Below, one piece after another: positions 34,265 through 46,137 of a stretch of 64,000 nucleotides of DNA (position 1 is the first letter of the stretch; each line of letters starts with the position of its first letter). The stretch spans positions 116,770,869 through 116,834,868 of the forward strand of contig OV884013.1 in NCBI GenBank assembly GCA_930367205.1, given 5' to 3'. A model generated the notes under the pieces. That model was not told the origin of the DNA. It saw only the letters and a list, made by a program, of their open reading frames with translations, and did not search any database. Origin of the DNA: Acanthosoma haemorrhoidale (Eukaryota; Arthropoda; Insecta; Hemiptera; Acanthosomatidae). The translations under genes were made by a program, and so were the position numbers.

Positions 34265-36041
34265 GTGTACATTATACATTTGTAACAATCACAAATCGCA
34301 ATGTAAAATTTTAGCCTAGCTACACGACATATGAGCTATTGTAAATATATTCATTTATATTACATTCCACAATTTTTAATAGCAAGGGGATTTCCTTTTT
34401 AATTATCCTTTAATTGAGAAAGCGTTTTCTCGTGAAAAGCCCGCCGATTGACATATATCGGGGAGAAAACACGGCGAGGACTGGAGTGATAAGAGCAGTG
34501 ACTCAGTGGCGGAACAACCGGGTCAGGGTGCCTTGGCCAATTCATCGGAAGTCCGCCCTCTCTTCAGTGGGCTGTAGCAATGGTCTCTTATTCTCAAGAG
34601 CATGTTGCCTAAATTGCGGCCGTTTAGCAATAGTACTTTATAATTTCTACTTCTTGGCACGATAAAGAAAACGCTTTTTTGCCTCTGCCTATCTCGAATA
34701 ATCTTGAGGCCGTTTTCTCTTAAGTATTGCCGAGAAATGGGGAAAGAAGAATGGGTTTGAAAGGATAAAAAGAAATTTTACATAATTACTTTCTGAGACG
34801 ATTACTTTGGGCGAAGAGAGCGTTTAGACTGGTGATAGGAGCGTTGCTCTGAAGTTTTCGGAGTTGGGTACTCACAATTACCAGAAGTAAGTTAGTATCT
34901 ACAAACTCCAAATTGTAAGAAGAGAACACCCGAAAGATACCGATATCCGATATGTCTTTGCTAGGATGAGGCGTGCGGGGTGCTCGAGGTGACCCTGTCG
35001 TGCCACGATGAAGACGTGGAGGTCCGTCACGCCCGACTACTGGTCAGCACGGTGTGCCTGCCACGCGAGGCTATCTCAACCAGTCTCTAGCGTTGCTATC
35101 TTACCTGCTCTCCATCGACCATGGGGGATCTGAGCCCGAATCTCATGAAATCAAGATGAAACAGAAGTGTTGAAAAATATTTCACAAGTACAGAAAAGTC
35201 ATTTTAAAATGTTGATTTGCGGCGATATGTGAACGTGCCAAACAACAGGAGAAACAATTAGCCAAAACAACAACAAGCCTTTCGTCTACATGCAATCATA
35301 GCATATTTCATAAATATATCTCTGATTTCAATAGTATGACATACAAAACACAAAGGATGGGGCCCGAGCGGGCAAATCCTGATATTGGGAGGTTATGACA
35401 ACCACAATTCATTAAAACTAACTAAATATTCGCACATTTTTAGCATTCAATTTACAATAAAAAAAAAAATCAACAGTTTAAACTGAATTTATGTGGCTAA
35501 ATAAGATTATATATTATTGTTGTATAACCTAAAAGTATTTCCTTGTTTAGGGCGGCTGAAGATCTGGCCATAATCGGATCAGGCAAAAGCTGAACTCTTA
35601 AGCGATCAATAATTTCTTATTAGCAATGTCGGAGGTCTGTTTTTTTTGTATAAAACCTAACAAAGGGATCTCGATTTATATCAACATTAGGTTTTTTTTT
35701 AAATCAATCGAGATGTCTTTGAAACTTTATACTGTAGCATATTAATAAATAAATACATGCGCACAATTTGATAGTAAAATTATTTCATTAAAAAAAAAAA
35801 TGGATTGATGTAGTCATTGTATTTTTTTCTTATTAATTTGAAGTAAAATCCAATTATTGCGCGCATCGAGTACGAGAACTTGGTAGAGAAACTAAAAAGT
35901 AACCACATACTAATCCAAACGTTATTAATTTTTTGTGCTCAGCTACAATTTGCCTTTTCAGCGATGTTAATTTTTTCATTGATAACTGCTCTGAACAACA
36001 TTTACTCTAAAATATATATATATATATATATACACACTATT
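34265..36041. other. no gene; two balanced patches
   Basis: 34430-34680 and 34940-35130 are less AT-rich; the second is clearly GC-rich and repeat-free. The frame at 34414-34665 overlaps the first patch but is unassigned. The remainder is AT-rich, with an (AT)n run at 36011-36031. Confidence 0.4.
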
Positions 36042-36153
36042 CTTTATTGTGCTAAAATTACAATCTGCTTTATTAGGCAATAAGTAATTGAAATAAATGT
36101 TCTCATTCATACCATATTTACAATTCATCATTCACTCGGTCATTCATACAATA
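36042..36153 (-). mobile_element. LINE-A 3' UTR end fragment
   Basis: Contains only the last ~110 bases of LINE-A, from AATAAAG back to the TGTATGAATGACCGAGTGAA block. Confidence 0.85.
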
Positions 36154-36318
36154 GCTTTATACTGTAGAATCATTTTAATTTTAAATTATAAAATAATGTT
36201 TGCGCAAACATAGGAACTAGAGGCAATTGTATCAGGGGCCTTTGTGACAAATAACTACAGCCCGAACAAATAGACTGTATTACTAACAATAGTCCGGAAC
36301 ATCCTTTCTGCTATTTGT

Positions 36319-36413
36319 CTTCATACAGTCTTCATACAGTCTTCATGCAGTCTTCATGCAGTCTTCATGCAGTCTTCATACAGTCTTCATACAGTCTTCA
36401 TACAGTCTTCATG
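36319..36413. repeat. 11-base tandem repeat, eight units
   Basis: Unit CTTCATRCAGT repeated eight times at 36319-36406, plus a partial ninth. The variable base reads A A G G G A A A across the units, so the variants are grouped and not mixed. Confidence 0.95.
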
Positions 36414-36615
36414 CCATGTGTGAATAGAGTTTGTTTCAAATACAGTTTATAGATTTACAGATAATAAAAATGATATATTAATAAAACCTGCTCACAACCC
36501 CTGTGATCTCTTGGATGGGTACTGGACAAAATTGGCTGATTGAAATTGGGGATGTGTTTCTACGTCTCAAAGTGAATGTATTTCTACTTTATTTAAAATG
36601 ATTTCCCTATTAGAC

Positions 36616-36817
36616 CAAAGGTAGGTTTGAACTCTCTACAAATCGAAGCCGAAAAATCGAGCCTGAAAATTGTTATCAAACAAGATACTAATAACGATTG
36701 TCTTATAAGCTGTTGATAGTTATTTATTACTAGTAAGTTATCAGGATATTGAAGTCTGAAAAATAGCATTCCTACTTCTATTTTGTGATCGATGTCAAAT
36801 GTACTTAGTCCTCCATG
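36616..36817 (-). repeat. inverted counterpart of 39970-40618 (empty site)
   Basis: The minus strand matches the flanks of the retroposon at 40.1-40.5 kb: CATGGAGGACTA, then AGTAGGAATGCTATTTTTCAG, then TTACTAGTAATAAATAACTA, then AACAGCTTATAAGACAATCG and AACTCTCTACA-type sequence. It lacks the 389-base insert and the duplicated target, so it represents the site before insertion. Confidence 0.8.
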
Positions 36818-37299
36818 TGATGATAGTTGATAGTTATGATTATCATAGCGAGAAAAATTTGATAACTTCACTTATCTACTAAAATTATCGACATTCTGAA
36901 CGAACAAAATCAAGAAACTAGAATTTGATGGTTTATTGTCTATATATTTCCAAGCTGGTCAGTTTCAAATATTCCATATTAACTTTAAAAAAAAACTACT
37001 CTATTTTATTAATTAAACCTTCTCCAGCTCACTGAAAAGAGCTATTAATTTTTTTTAAGAATATCTTTGAAAATATTTTTGTAATGCGTTTAAATTTGGG
37101 ATTTGAGAAATCGTAAAAGGACTGACTTTTTTTATCGCTGTTTTCTTGTTTATTAGCTATAACCTAATCAGCAAATTTTGGGATTTTTTTGAGTATATCT
37201 TTACAATTTCAAGTCGATTGAATAATTTTTCAATTGCGAACCTTAATGCAAGAAGTTATTCTCTCTCTTAAAGATAAACTAAATGTATACATTGAAACG
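36818..37299. other. no gene recognised
   Basis: AT-rich DNA with no repeat family or plausible frame. Confidence 0.45.
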
Positions 37300-37454
37300 T
37301 CTTTATTATGATAAAATCTGCTTTTTTGGGCAATAAGTGTGATAAATGCTCTCATTCGTACCATATTTACAATTTTCATTCACTTTGTCCCTAGAGAGCT
37401 CCCAAATCAACATGATTGTCACCTCCCTTGCGTGCAAAAGTGGAAGCGGAGTCT
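37300..37454 (-). mobile_element. LINE-A 3' UTR fragment
   Basis: The minus strand runs from AGACTCCGCTTCCACTTTTG to TCATAATAAAGACG, with two internal deletions relative to other copies. It belongs to the TCATAATAAAG end type. Confidence 0.85.
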
Positions 37455-38089
37455 AAGCTAAAGTTATAAAAAGTTAAAAAACTGAAGTTAACGATAAGAA
37501 GTTGCAACTTTCCGGCCATCGACAAAGTTTTGAGATATCAAGCAACTAATTTAAAAAAAAAAATTAAGACTGAAACGACCAGTCTGAAAGATGGAGGCAC
37601 ACAGGGATCCTTGGTGCTCGTATTCCAAGCGTGATCCGCCTGAGGCAGCACGACTACTAACCTATGAAAGGTTACCCACTCTTTGGCTCTTCTTCTTTCT
37701 GTTTCGCGGGGCTAACATTTGGGAATGCTTAACGGATTCGGACTCGTGAGAAGTCCGCCTTATTGAATGAGATAATCACGAACGGTAAAAGGAATAGGCA
37801 AGCGCTAATGATTACAACGGTACAAGGCCCGACCAAAGGCTCTACAAGACGCGGCGCTCAGAAGAACAAATGCCAGAGATGGAACGGAACAACCTTCGTG
37901 TACCTAGAGGCTAACAGTCACCTGACCTCAGGTGAAAAAATTGAGCAAGAACATTTAAAACACGACCTCAGGAGAACTCTTGGTTTTGGATCTTTCGATA
38001 GGGTTATGCAGTTAGAAACAGTGGTGTCTGCTTATTCCGCTATTTCAACTTAACGATATATATTTGTATTAAAATTATTACTATTTATT
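37455..38089. other. no gene; mixed composition
   Basis: The frame at 37763-38053 (96 residues, hydrophilic) lies in a balanced stretch, but I do not recognise it. It starts next to no known signal. Confidence 0.35.
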
Positions 38090-38226
38090 CTATGGGAGAC
38101 AGCAAAAAAGTCGAATATCAAGCGTATCCAATCCTTTCAATCATAAGTCCTGAGAACAATAGTAAATGCCTCTTATTACGTCAGCAACAAGACCCTTCAT
38201 AACGATCTTAATATACCCTACATTCT
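38090..38226 (+). mobile_element. LINE-A coding fragment, left part of a split copy
   Basis: Matches the coding stretch from the LWGTAKKSN codons to LNIPYI (CTATGGGAGACAGCAAAAAA to ATATACCCTACATTCT). It stops at the position from which the fragment at 39095 nearly continues. Confidence 0.8.
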
Positions 38227-39094
38227 AGAGTTTCAAATTATAATTGGATCAATTAAAACCTTTGAACAATTTACAATAATCGCACACTGATTTAAAAGGA
38301 AAAATGTTGATTTTTATTTTTTTTCACGTAATTCAAAAACAAATACTTTCATTTGATTAATTAAAAGTCAGATGTGTTTGTTCTTATTATTATTACTTTA
38401 ATGAATTTATTAAAAGAGGAAAAAATTCAAATATTGTATTATTTATTTTATCTGTTGTTTGTTTATAAACTGCGGATTAGCTCCGATCGTATTACGAGTT
38501 TCGTCAAGAACCGTTTTTCAGTCCCATGATATTTTTTGTACGAGAAGGTGCCACAAAAACGTCGTTTTGATTATTCATCATTCACCTCTACATTATCGAT
38601 GCCTTTTCACGCCTTTACCATTAGGGGGTCAACAACTACAACCAATTTACCAATTGTTTGGTAATTAGAAGACCATCGAAGAATTTTTCCTTATCACTTG
38701 GATTCACCAGTTATAGCTCGTTATACCACACACCAAATTACCGATGGATCAACTCACGCCCCCCTTCTACTTTCAAGAATAGAAGGTCATTGATTATCCG
38801 CTATTTTAGCTAAGATTTCAAACCATAAAATTGACGTCATCACATTATACATTTTGCCATTTTATAATTTAAGTGTTTTATTTTAATTTTACTTTGTGTG
38901 ATATTTTCTCAATTTTATATTTCTCATTGCACGTTTACTTGTTGGTTTTTTTCTCTAGCTCAAACCCACAGTCTTTTTTTGGGAAAATGAGAGCACAATA
39001 TTGTCTGGCTTTTTATTGATTTTCACACCTAGTGATTTTGCACGGGGTAGAAGATTTGCCAATTATATTTACGAGCCCCTTCTTCCACACAGCC
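38227..39094. other. unassigned sequence between two LINE-A fragments
   Basis: About 870 bases separate two LINE-A pieces that are nearly consecutive in the family, missing only ~14 bases, so this may be an insertion. No terminal repeats, target duplication or protein domain could be found. The frame at 38459-38668 is unassigned. Confidence 0.4.
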
Positions 39095-39226
39095 CTCCCA
39101 AGTTCATAAAATTCCATAGTAACCTATCCAACCACTCTAATCCCGTAGCAGTCATTGCACTGCACCACTCATCCCTATAATCCTCCTCGGAGACTGAAAC
39201 GGCAGTGGCCTCGTGACCTGCTATAA
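39095..39226 (+). mobile_element. LINE-A fragment, right part of a split copy
   Basis: Runs from CCAAGTTCATAAAATTCCAT through CAGTCATTGCACTGCACCAC to GGCCTCGTGACCTGCTATA, i.e. the end of the coding region and the first bases of the 3' UTR. Confidence 0.85.
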
Positions 39227-39969
39227 TAATTATTTATTAGATGTAAAGAACATGTTAAGCCAAAACAAAAACAGGATCTTGCACCAAATGCACAATGCAG
39301 TTGCCTTGCTGCACCACAGGAATGATAACAAATTAACAGCCTTGAAAGGATAGAAATTATAGATTTCCTAACATCAGTCAATATTAATAGAAAACAGTAA
39401 ATAGTAACTACCCAACAAAGGCCTCCTAAATAAAGCATGTCGTATATTTGACTAATCATTTTTATCCATTTTACTTCGTACAAAGAATTTTGCATGTTTT
39501 AAATTATTTTTAGGACCAATTGGGCGTGTACCGATAGGATTGATGAAATATTGTAATTTTTTTATGCAGTTCAGTACTTTTTAATTATTTTTTTATAGGT
39601 TTTATTTATTTTTGCTTTTAATGATTGATTTTGCTTGTCTCCATGTGCGCCATTGTTTTTATAGCTGACAATTTTAGCAATTGAACGTGACACAGAATAG
39701 ACCTGTTGAAAACGTTTTCGTTAAATAAACCTTACCATGGAGAGACACGGTAATTTTCATTTAATTAAAATTATTTAATCTCAATTATGAACAAAACAGT
39801 ATTTCAGTAAAATATATCTCTCACCCACAAGGAAACTAAGACAGCTAGGAAGTTCTAAACTTTACAATAAAATAAGAAGTAAATTGGATTTTTTACAAAA
39901 CTCCTTTGAAGAATGCTTCTGAATACCGCACATAAAAGCATGCACCCTTAAGAATCATGGGGTAGAAGA
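39227..39969. other. no gene recognised
   Basis: AT-rich DNA. The minus-strand frame 39175-39495 begins inside the LINE-A fragment and has no recognisable domain. Confidence 0.4.
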
Positions 39970-40090
39970 CATGGAGGACTACATAAGTAGGAATGCTATT
40001 TTTCAGATTTCAATATTCTGATAACTATTTACTACTAATAAATACATATTTACTAGTAATAAATAACTATTTACTAGTAATAAATAACTA

Positions 40091-40479
40091 GGGAAAAAAA
40101 GAAAACAAAAAAAAAAACAGAGCTAGTGTTGGATTTGTAAATATAGAACCTGTAAATATTAGAGGTGGTTCTTTTGTTTCTTTTCTCTTTACTTTAGTTT
40201 TGTGGTTTCTCCTTTCTTTTTGTATATTGTTATCATGTTTTTTTTGTTCTTTTTTTTTTCCTTTTTGTTTTTGAGAATAAATGGAACAAAACAGAATAAC
40301 CGAAGGTGCGCTGACCGGTGCAACAATCCCATTGCACCGGAATACGCGCACCACAGGCTACGTAACCCCACGATCCCGCTTCACGGGCTTGTAGGACAAG
40401 CCCGTTTGAGGCTCAGCCTCAGGAAGGGCGGGAAAAAAAAAAAAATTAAATAAAAAAAAAAAAATAAATAAAAAAAAAA
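40091..40479 (+). mobile_element. short retroposon (SINE or truncated LINE) with perfect 24-base target duplication
   Basis: The same 24 bases occur at 40067-40090 and 40480-40503, flanking a 389-base insert that ends in a long A-rich tail (40432-40479). The 5' half is A- and T-rich low complexity. The last 130 bases before the tail are GC-rich and fold into stacked hairpins. No tRNA-like promoter boxes and no reading frame of a known LINE were recognised. The short frames on both strands reflect the low-complexity tract. Confidence 0.88.
40305..40421 (+). other. stacked stem-loops at the retroposon 3' end
   Basis: Stem 1 pairs CCGGTGCAA (40315-40323) with TTGCACCGG (40332-40340) around an 8-base loop, and is itself enclosed by GGTGCGC (40305-40311) pairing with GCGCACC (40346-40352). 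Stem 2 pairs ACGGGCTTGT (40383-40392) with ACAAGCCCGT (40396-40405) around AGG. Stem 3 is the palindrome TGAGGCTCAGCCTCA (40407-40421). All pairings are perfect. LINE 3' hairpins are known to be recognised by reverse transcriptase; that role here is inference. Confidence 0.85.
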
Positions 40480-40618
40480 CTATTTACTAGTAATAAATAA
40501 CTATAAACAGTATTATCAACAGCTTATAAGACAATCGTTATTATTATCTTGTTTGATAACAATTTTCAGGCTCAATTTTTTGGAAACTACTTATGTAGAG
40601 AGTTCAAACTTACCTTTG

Positions 40619-42311
40619 TAAACAACTAGTTCCAAAACACTTGATTAAAAATAAAAAGTATGTATTAATTTCTCTTTTATTATTTTAACGTCTTATTCTA
40701 ATAAAAAAAAATTCTAAGGTATTTTGAATGAATACCTCAAACTTGGCCTTTGCTTCATGCAAGTTTTGTATAGGTGCAACTTATCTTCCCATACATAATA
40801 ATACGCTAAAAGGTTGAGATAGACTTGTGGAGTATGGCTAGAAAAAAACAGTTCACTCGAATAAAACGAACGGCGTACGCAATGACAAAAGCTCACTTAT
40901 ATTTCTTGCTTCAATTTTGACCTCAGAAAAATCAGTATGTTTTATCAAATCTAAAAATTCAGATTTATTCAAACTGGAAACCTTCCGAAACATTAGAACA
41001 ATGCTTACTGTTTACTGTTTACTGTTTACAGCAAAAGGACGCTAGGTTTTTTGATAGTTTAATGAAATTTTGAGCTAGTATTTTTACTTTCCAAATTTGT
41101 TTCCCTATTAATGAATGAACGGTTATTGAGTTATTGAGTTGAAGAAGTAACCTGTCAGAAATCAAACAGGAATAGTCCGACGTGCGAGATAGTCGAAGAC
41201 GCTCAGGACATAGAGAAGAAAACTTACCATTGCCAGGATTCCAATTGTCTTAATATTTACGGAGGACCAATGTGGCATAAATGTCCAAGTAGGATTGTAA
41301 AGTGATGTTAATAAATAATTTAGGAGGTCAGATAATTTTTTATGGAATTTAAGTAATTTTGAGGAAATTTGAAGCCGGACAGTGGGAACTTCAAGGTTTT
41401 ATCAGTGCTATAAACGTTGCTCTTTCTAATGTTGTTAGGGCTTTAGTAATTAAAATTTTGCTAAATAATTGTTAAAAAAAAATATTTTCTTATCTTCTAT
41501 GAAAAAGTACTTCATTGTATTTGTCAAAACAAAGCCTGTTAATTGAAAATAATTCTAAAAATAAGTTAAGCATAAAAAATGTTTATTGACTTTTGTAAAA
41601 TTTTTTTAGTCGTTTTTTTTTTTTTGTTTTTTTATCCCGCTAGTACTTTTAAAGCATAATCAATGTTGATTTTAAATATTCATATTTTATGATCGTCTTT
41701 TACGATGACTACATTTGTTCGTGAACAAATACAAATATATAGGCAGAAAGATCAATAGGAGTTGCCCTGTCAAGATCAATCATATAATTTTTAGACATCT
41801 TGCAATCCTCGTATGATTAAGCGCTGTGGTGTATGAGTAACCCACAAGCCAAGAAATGAAGTGTTAAGACCGATTCGAATTATTATAGAGAAGGTTCGTG
41901 ACTAATTATTCGATATAATAGACTTTCTACTGACCCCGATTCCCGGCCGTTTTGACTCGAACCATGCCGTCTTGCTCCGAGGGTCATCAGTCAGGTCCAT
42001 CTTGGTATGAGATGTCGGGTCATCAACGGTACGTCGCATAGTGGAGCGAAGGTGGTAAAAACCCTAAAAAATACTATTTTTACCAATTAAGTTTTGTTTT
42101 TTTCATGGCTAAAAATCTAGAGAGGCTTGAAGCTAAGAGAAAACAAATTCAAAGTGCTTAAAACTTTCGTGGAGCTCAATTTGTATAATTTAATACTAAA
42201 TTTTGATTACTATTGTAATATAGGCTATCGACTCAATTGTTATGAGAGAGTTTTTACAGTTCTAGTTTTTGGGATTGCTGCCACATGTTGGTGATTTGTT
42301 GACAACTTTCT
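40619..42311. other. no gene; one small LINE-A remnant
   Basis: Mostly AT-rich. 41197-41262 resembles the minus strand of the LINE-A 3' UTR (GACGCTCAGGACAT, then CCATTGCCAGGATTCC). A balanced stretch at 41820-42060 has no recognised content. Confidence 0.45.
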
Positions 42312-42503
42312 TTGAACGAAACACATCCGGGCTTAGATGATGATTCTGTACACAAAATACAAAGGCAATTGCAAATGACATTTTTAACCCATTACAACAT
42401 GAAGCTGAAATCTGTTGACTACAATAAACATAAATTAGTAATTAAATACTCCGACTGGTTAAAAGAAACATTTAAAATTCATTTGCGGAATGTTGACCAA
42501 TAA
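42312..42503 (+). pseudogene. unidentified ORF, possible exon or element fragment
   Basis: The 63-residue frame includes HPGLDDDSVHKIQRQLQMTF and KYSDWLKETFKIHLRNVDQ. It is protein-like, with mixed charge and an amphipathic pattern, and lies in otherwise AT-rich DNA. I do not recognise a family and see no convincing splice or start signals. It may be chance. Confidence 0.25.
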
Positions 42504-44033
42504 ATGACTTGTACGAGTGCAGTGAAAGGGGCAAGATTCACGGGGTCGCATAGTTGTGTGGCCGCTCCCTCGACAACACAAATCAGAAATGAGAAATGAA
42601 TAGTGTTCGATCCTGAGAACGCATTTGCGACAATTATTCAAGCTCTCAAGTTAACAGTATCAAGTCATACCAAACGAAAATTTTATATGTAATTTTTCTA
42701 TTAAAAAAACAACAAATATATATATTTTTTTGAGATTTATAATTCCGTTTATACAATTAGCCGTTTCCTTACTAAGTTCGCACCTGGACCGTGAGATAAC
42801 ATTTATTTTTAATTCAATTTAATTTTTGATAAGTTTAAAAAAAAAAAAATACGTTATCTCAGAAATAAGTTTTATTAACTGGTCAATGCCAGAGTACGCT
42901 AAGTAACACATTGTAAACAAATGTCTGATCGGCAAAATTTCTGTAAGCAAAAACTTCATACCAGGGAAAGATCTCGGGTTGATATAACCAATATAAGATT
43001 AAATGGTCCAGCACCAGCAGACGAATTTTAATTAATTATTTGTTATAACGTATAATATAATGTTAAAAAGTTAATTATATTATTTAGTTAATTGTTATTT
43101 TTTCACCTTTTTTCGGCCTTAGGAAGTGGTCAAAAAGTCTTGAGACTAGTCCCGTTCGATTCAGCTCTAAATATAACAAGGGTTTTGTTTACAAAAGTCT
43201 TAGTAACATAACGCCTGTGGTTTTTGGAAGAAATACGGCGGAAATAGACGTGTTTTGACCCACTGTGTTTTGTAGCGAAAATATCTTGAATACTGATACT
43301 AATAAAAGTAATCTCTTTTTTTTTTTATGTAATAACACATATTATTTTTACATTGCTTTTAGTTTTGTATATGTTTTTTGTCGGTTTCTTTTTAAATTTT
43401 TACTAAAACGTAGACAATACTTTTAGAATCATTTTTTTAAATAGTATTTCCAAAATTGCTTGATCAATTTCAACGGTACGATTTGGAACATGTACCAAAT
43501 CTTTTGCGTTACATAGTTATTTCAAAAAATAACTCTTGTGAAGACTTAAGAACCTTTATTCTTAGTTCACAGTTTACACTTAATTAATATTATTCAAGAA
43601 AGAGAATAAACTGCCCTCACTTGATGGTCAGATCTGAATAGGACCGTTAGAAGTGTGGTAAGAGCCGGTAGGTCATAAAGCAATAAATCAAGAGGTAGCC
43701 TCATTGTTTCCCGCTCTAATCCTCTTTGGCGCCTTATATCTTACTTAGCGGCTGACAGTCCGTACCCTTCATTCCCGCTATCAGATTTGAATCCCAGATC
43801 TAACTTCTGCATGTGACTGGGCGTAGCGGGGCAAAAACTCATCGAAAAAAACACAACAACAAAAAAACTTATACAATTGGGCGTGGCCCGTTGTTTAATA
43901 GAAAAGAGGGCCACTTATAGTCAGATCTGTCTTCGGTATTATCAACATCAATGAATAGAATCTCTAATGCGTGTTGAATAGATCCTCACGACCGTTTAAA
44001 CAATTTAGAGTATACCTTTCAAAGGGTGTCCCA
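42504..44033. other. no gene recognised
   Basis: AT-rich, with a more balanced part at 43620-43830. No repeat family of the window was found. Confidence 0.45.
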
Positions 44034-44950
44034 GAATTAACGCAAGATTTGAATTTGCCGCCATTTGTACAGTAAAGTGCTGGCAACACTAAAAAAACAC
44101 AATTTGACAGCTATCAGACAGTTAAGGGTTAATAAAAATGGAGCGTTACACGATAGGACAATGTGTCTTTATTGTTGAACATTATCTGAAAAAAAAATGA
44201 AAGTTTGGCGGCAGCAGTTCGAAAATTTCTTACAAAATATGGTCGAAATAGTGTTTTGACTTCATCCACTGTGAAGAGATTGATTGAAAAAATTAGGGAG
44301 ACTGGATCAGTTAGAGACACTAAACACACTGGTCATCCAAAAAAAAGCCGTTCAAATGTCAATATCGAAAGAGTGCGTGAGAGTGTTGTTGAAAATCCAG
44401 GAATATCAATTCGGCGTCGTAGACAAGAATTTTCAAATTTCAAGAAGCTCTCTACAGCGTATACTCACTAAAGATCTGGGTCTCCATGGTTACAAAATTC
44501 AATTAACACAACAATTGAAGCCTAATGACCATACACAGTGAACAGAGTTCGTTGAACGGATTATTAAACATCAACAAGTGGATGCTGATTTTTCGAGCAA
44601 AATTATGCTAAGCGATGAAGCACATTTTCATCTTGATGGCTTTGTTAATCGACACAATTGTCGCATTTGGGGTTCGGAAAACCCACATGTGATTGTCGAA
44701 AAACAAATGCATCTATAACTGTTTGGTGTGGATTTTGGGTTGGAGGCATCATTGGTCCATACTTTTTTGAAAATGAGGCTTGTCGAGCAGTGACTGTTAC
44801 TGGTGCTCGATATCGCGACACGATAACACAGTTCTTTGTGCCAAAATTGGCTGATATTGATGTGGTCAATATGTGGCTTCAACAAGATGGTGCCACATGC
44901 CATACAGCCCATGAAACAATTCAAATACTGCATGAGACATTTCCAGATAC
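44034..44950 (+). mobile_element. DD41D-like transposon copy C, only copy with the central catalytic segment
   Basis: The left terminal repeat GGGTGTCCCAGAATTAACG starts at 44034. The transposase is readable in pieces across frameshifts and stops. The N-terminal helix-turn-helix is at 44141-44440, followed by NFQISRSSLQRILTKDLGLH and then IMLSDEAHFHLDGFVNRHNC. The first catalytic Asp codon is at 44614-44616. WCGFWVGGIIGPYFFENEA and MWLQQDGATCHTAHE (second Asp) follow. The copy breaks off at 44950 before WPPRSC, so the third Asp and right terminal repeat are missing. It shows what the other four copies lost. Confidence 0.88.
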
Positions 44951-45085
44951 TACTCTCCAGATACTAGATACATACATTTATGAATCAGTCACCAATTTTT
45001 TCTTAAGAAGGAAGAATATTTTTACTTTTTTTTCCTATTTATAAAATGATTATTTAATTAAAAATTGTGACAGCTGTACAACTGA

Positions 45086-45535
45086 CAAATGTACAGACTA
45101 CTTCGAAGGACATTAGAAAATAAATTACTAATCTACAAAGCTATACTTAAGCCAATCTGGACATACGGAATAGAGCTATGAGGGGCAGCAAAAAAGTCGA
45201 ACATCAATCGCATCCAATCCTTTCAATCAAAATCCTGAGAGCAATGGTAAATCCCCCTTATTACGCCAGCAACAAAACCCTTAATAACGATCTTAATACA
45301 CGCTGCATTCGTTGCAGCTCATGACTCATCCCTTCCAAGTTCAGGAAATTCCATAGTAACCTATCCGACCACCCTAATCCCCTAGCACAGTTACTGCACT
45401 GCTCCACTCATCCCTACAATCCTCCTCGGAGACTGAAACGGCAGTGGCCTCATGACCTGCTATAAATACGTGACAGCTGGAGTCCTGGCAATGCTCAGTT
45501 TCTCCAATCATGTCCTGAGCGTATGTGGTGGCTGT
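45086..45535 (+). mobile_element. LINE-A copy: coding end plus partial 3' UTR
   Basis: Starts at TGTACAGACTACTTCGAAGG, a short way upstream of the PIWTYGIEL codons, and passes the stop into the 3' UTR as far as TCATGTCCTGAGCGTATGTG. The reading frame has a stop where ELWG should continue and single-base indels. Confidence 0.85.
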
Positions 45536-46137
45536 TTGAAAGTTAGACATTCACTTGTATACACGACAATCGTCTATTCTCATTGATCGCTCCCCGGGAA
45601 ATTTAGCGTTATTATTAATTAATTAAAAAGGTTTTACACGCACGTTTGAATTTGAACCCTGGCCAGCCAAAACCCGTCGTCATGTTCGCACCATTATGTG
45701 TTTATGAATTGTTACGTCTAATTTTAAGTTCACCTGTTGCATATAGGATGGTGGTAGGTCTTATATCAGTAATAATTATTTTGCCGTTACTCGAATGATC
45801 AATTGTTAAGTTTAAATAAAGGACGAGTTCCTAAGACAAGGACTCATTTCTTGGATCAGTGCCCAGTATAGAAGGGATTTAGAAAGGTGATCTTTAAGCT
45901 CACTATTGTATGATAAACAATGGTGATTTTACAGGGAAGGGAGCTGGCAAATTGATCGTATTTATCATTATATTGTTTTTGTTTAAACAATATTTTATTC
46001 ATATCAGCAGATATATGATATTATATATAATAATAGACAGTGAGTAAATTGTAAAAATGATGAAAACACCCCAATAGCCACCATTAGCGTTTTAATAATT
46101 AAGAGATTACTTTTTACCTAATAAATTTTTCTTTTGT
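45536..46137. other. no gene recognised
   Basis: AT-rich DNA with no window repeat family and no convincing frame. Confidence 0.45.

Larger units (their letters stand above)
39970..40618 (+). repeat. repeat arm containing a retroposon insertion (filled site)
   Basis: Matches the minus strand of 36616-36817 on both sides of an insert. It also carries a local expansion of the TATTTACTAGTAATAAATAA motif (40026-40090). Confidence 0.8.

Noticed and set aside
36319..36413. Tandem array considered as a CRISPR array
   Set aside because: Units are 11 bases with no spacers, and the DNA is clearly eukaryotic in character.
40088..40453. Overlapping frames on both strands in the retroposon
   Set aside because: Their Phe/Lys-rich translations come from T- and A-rich low-complexity sequence.
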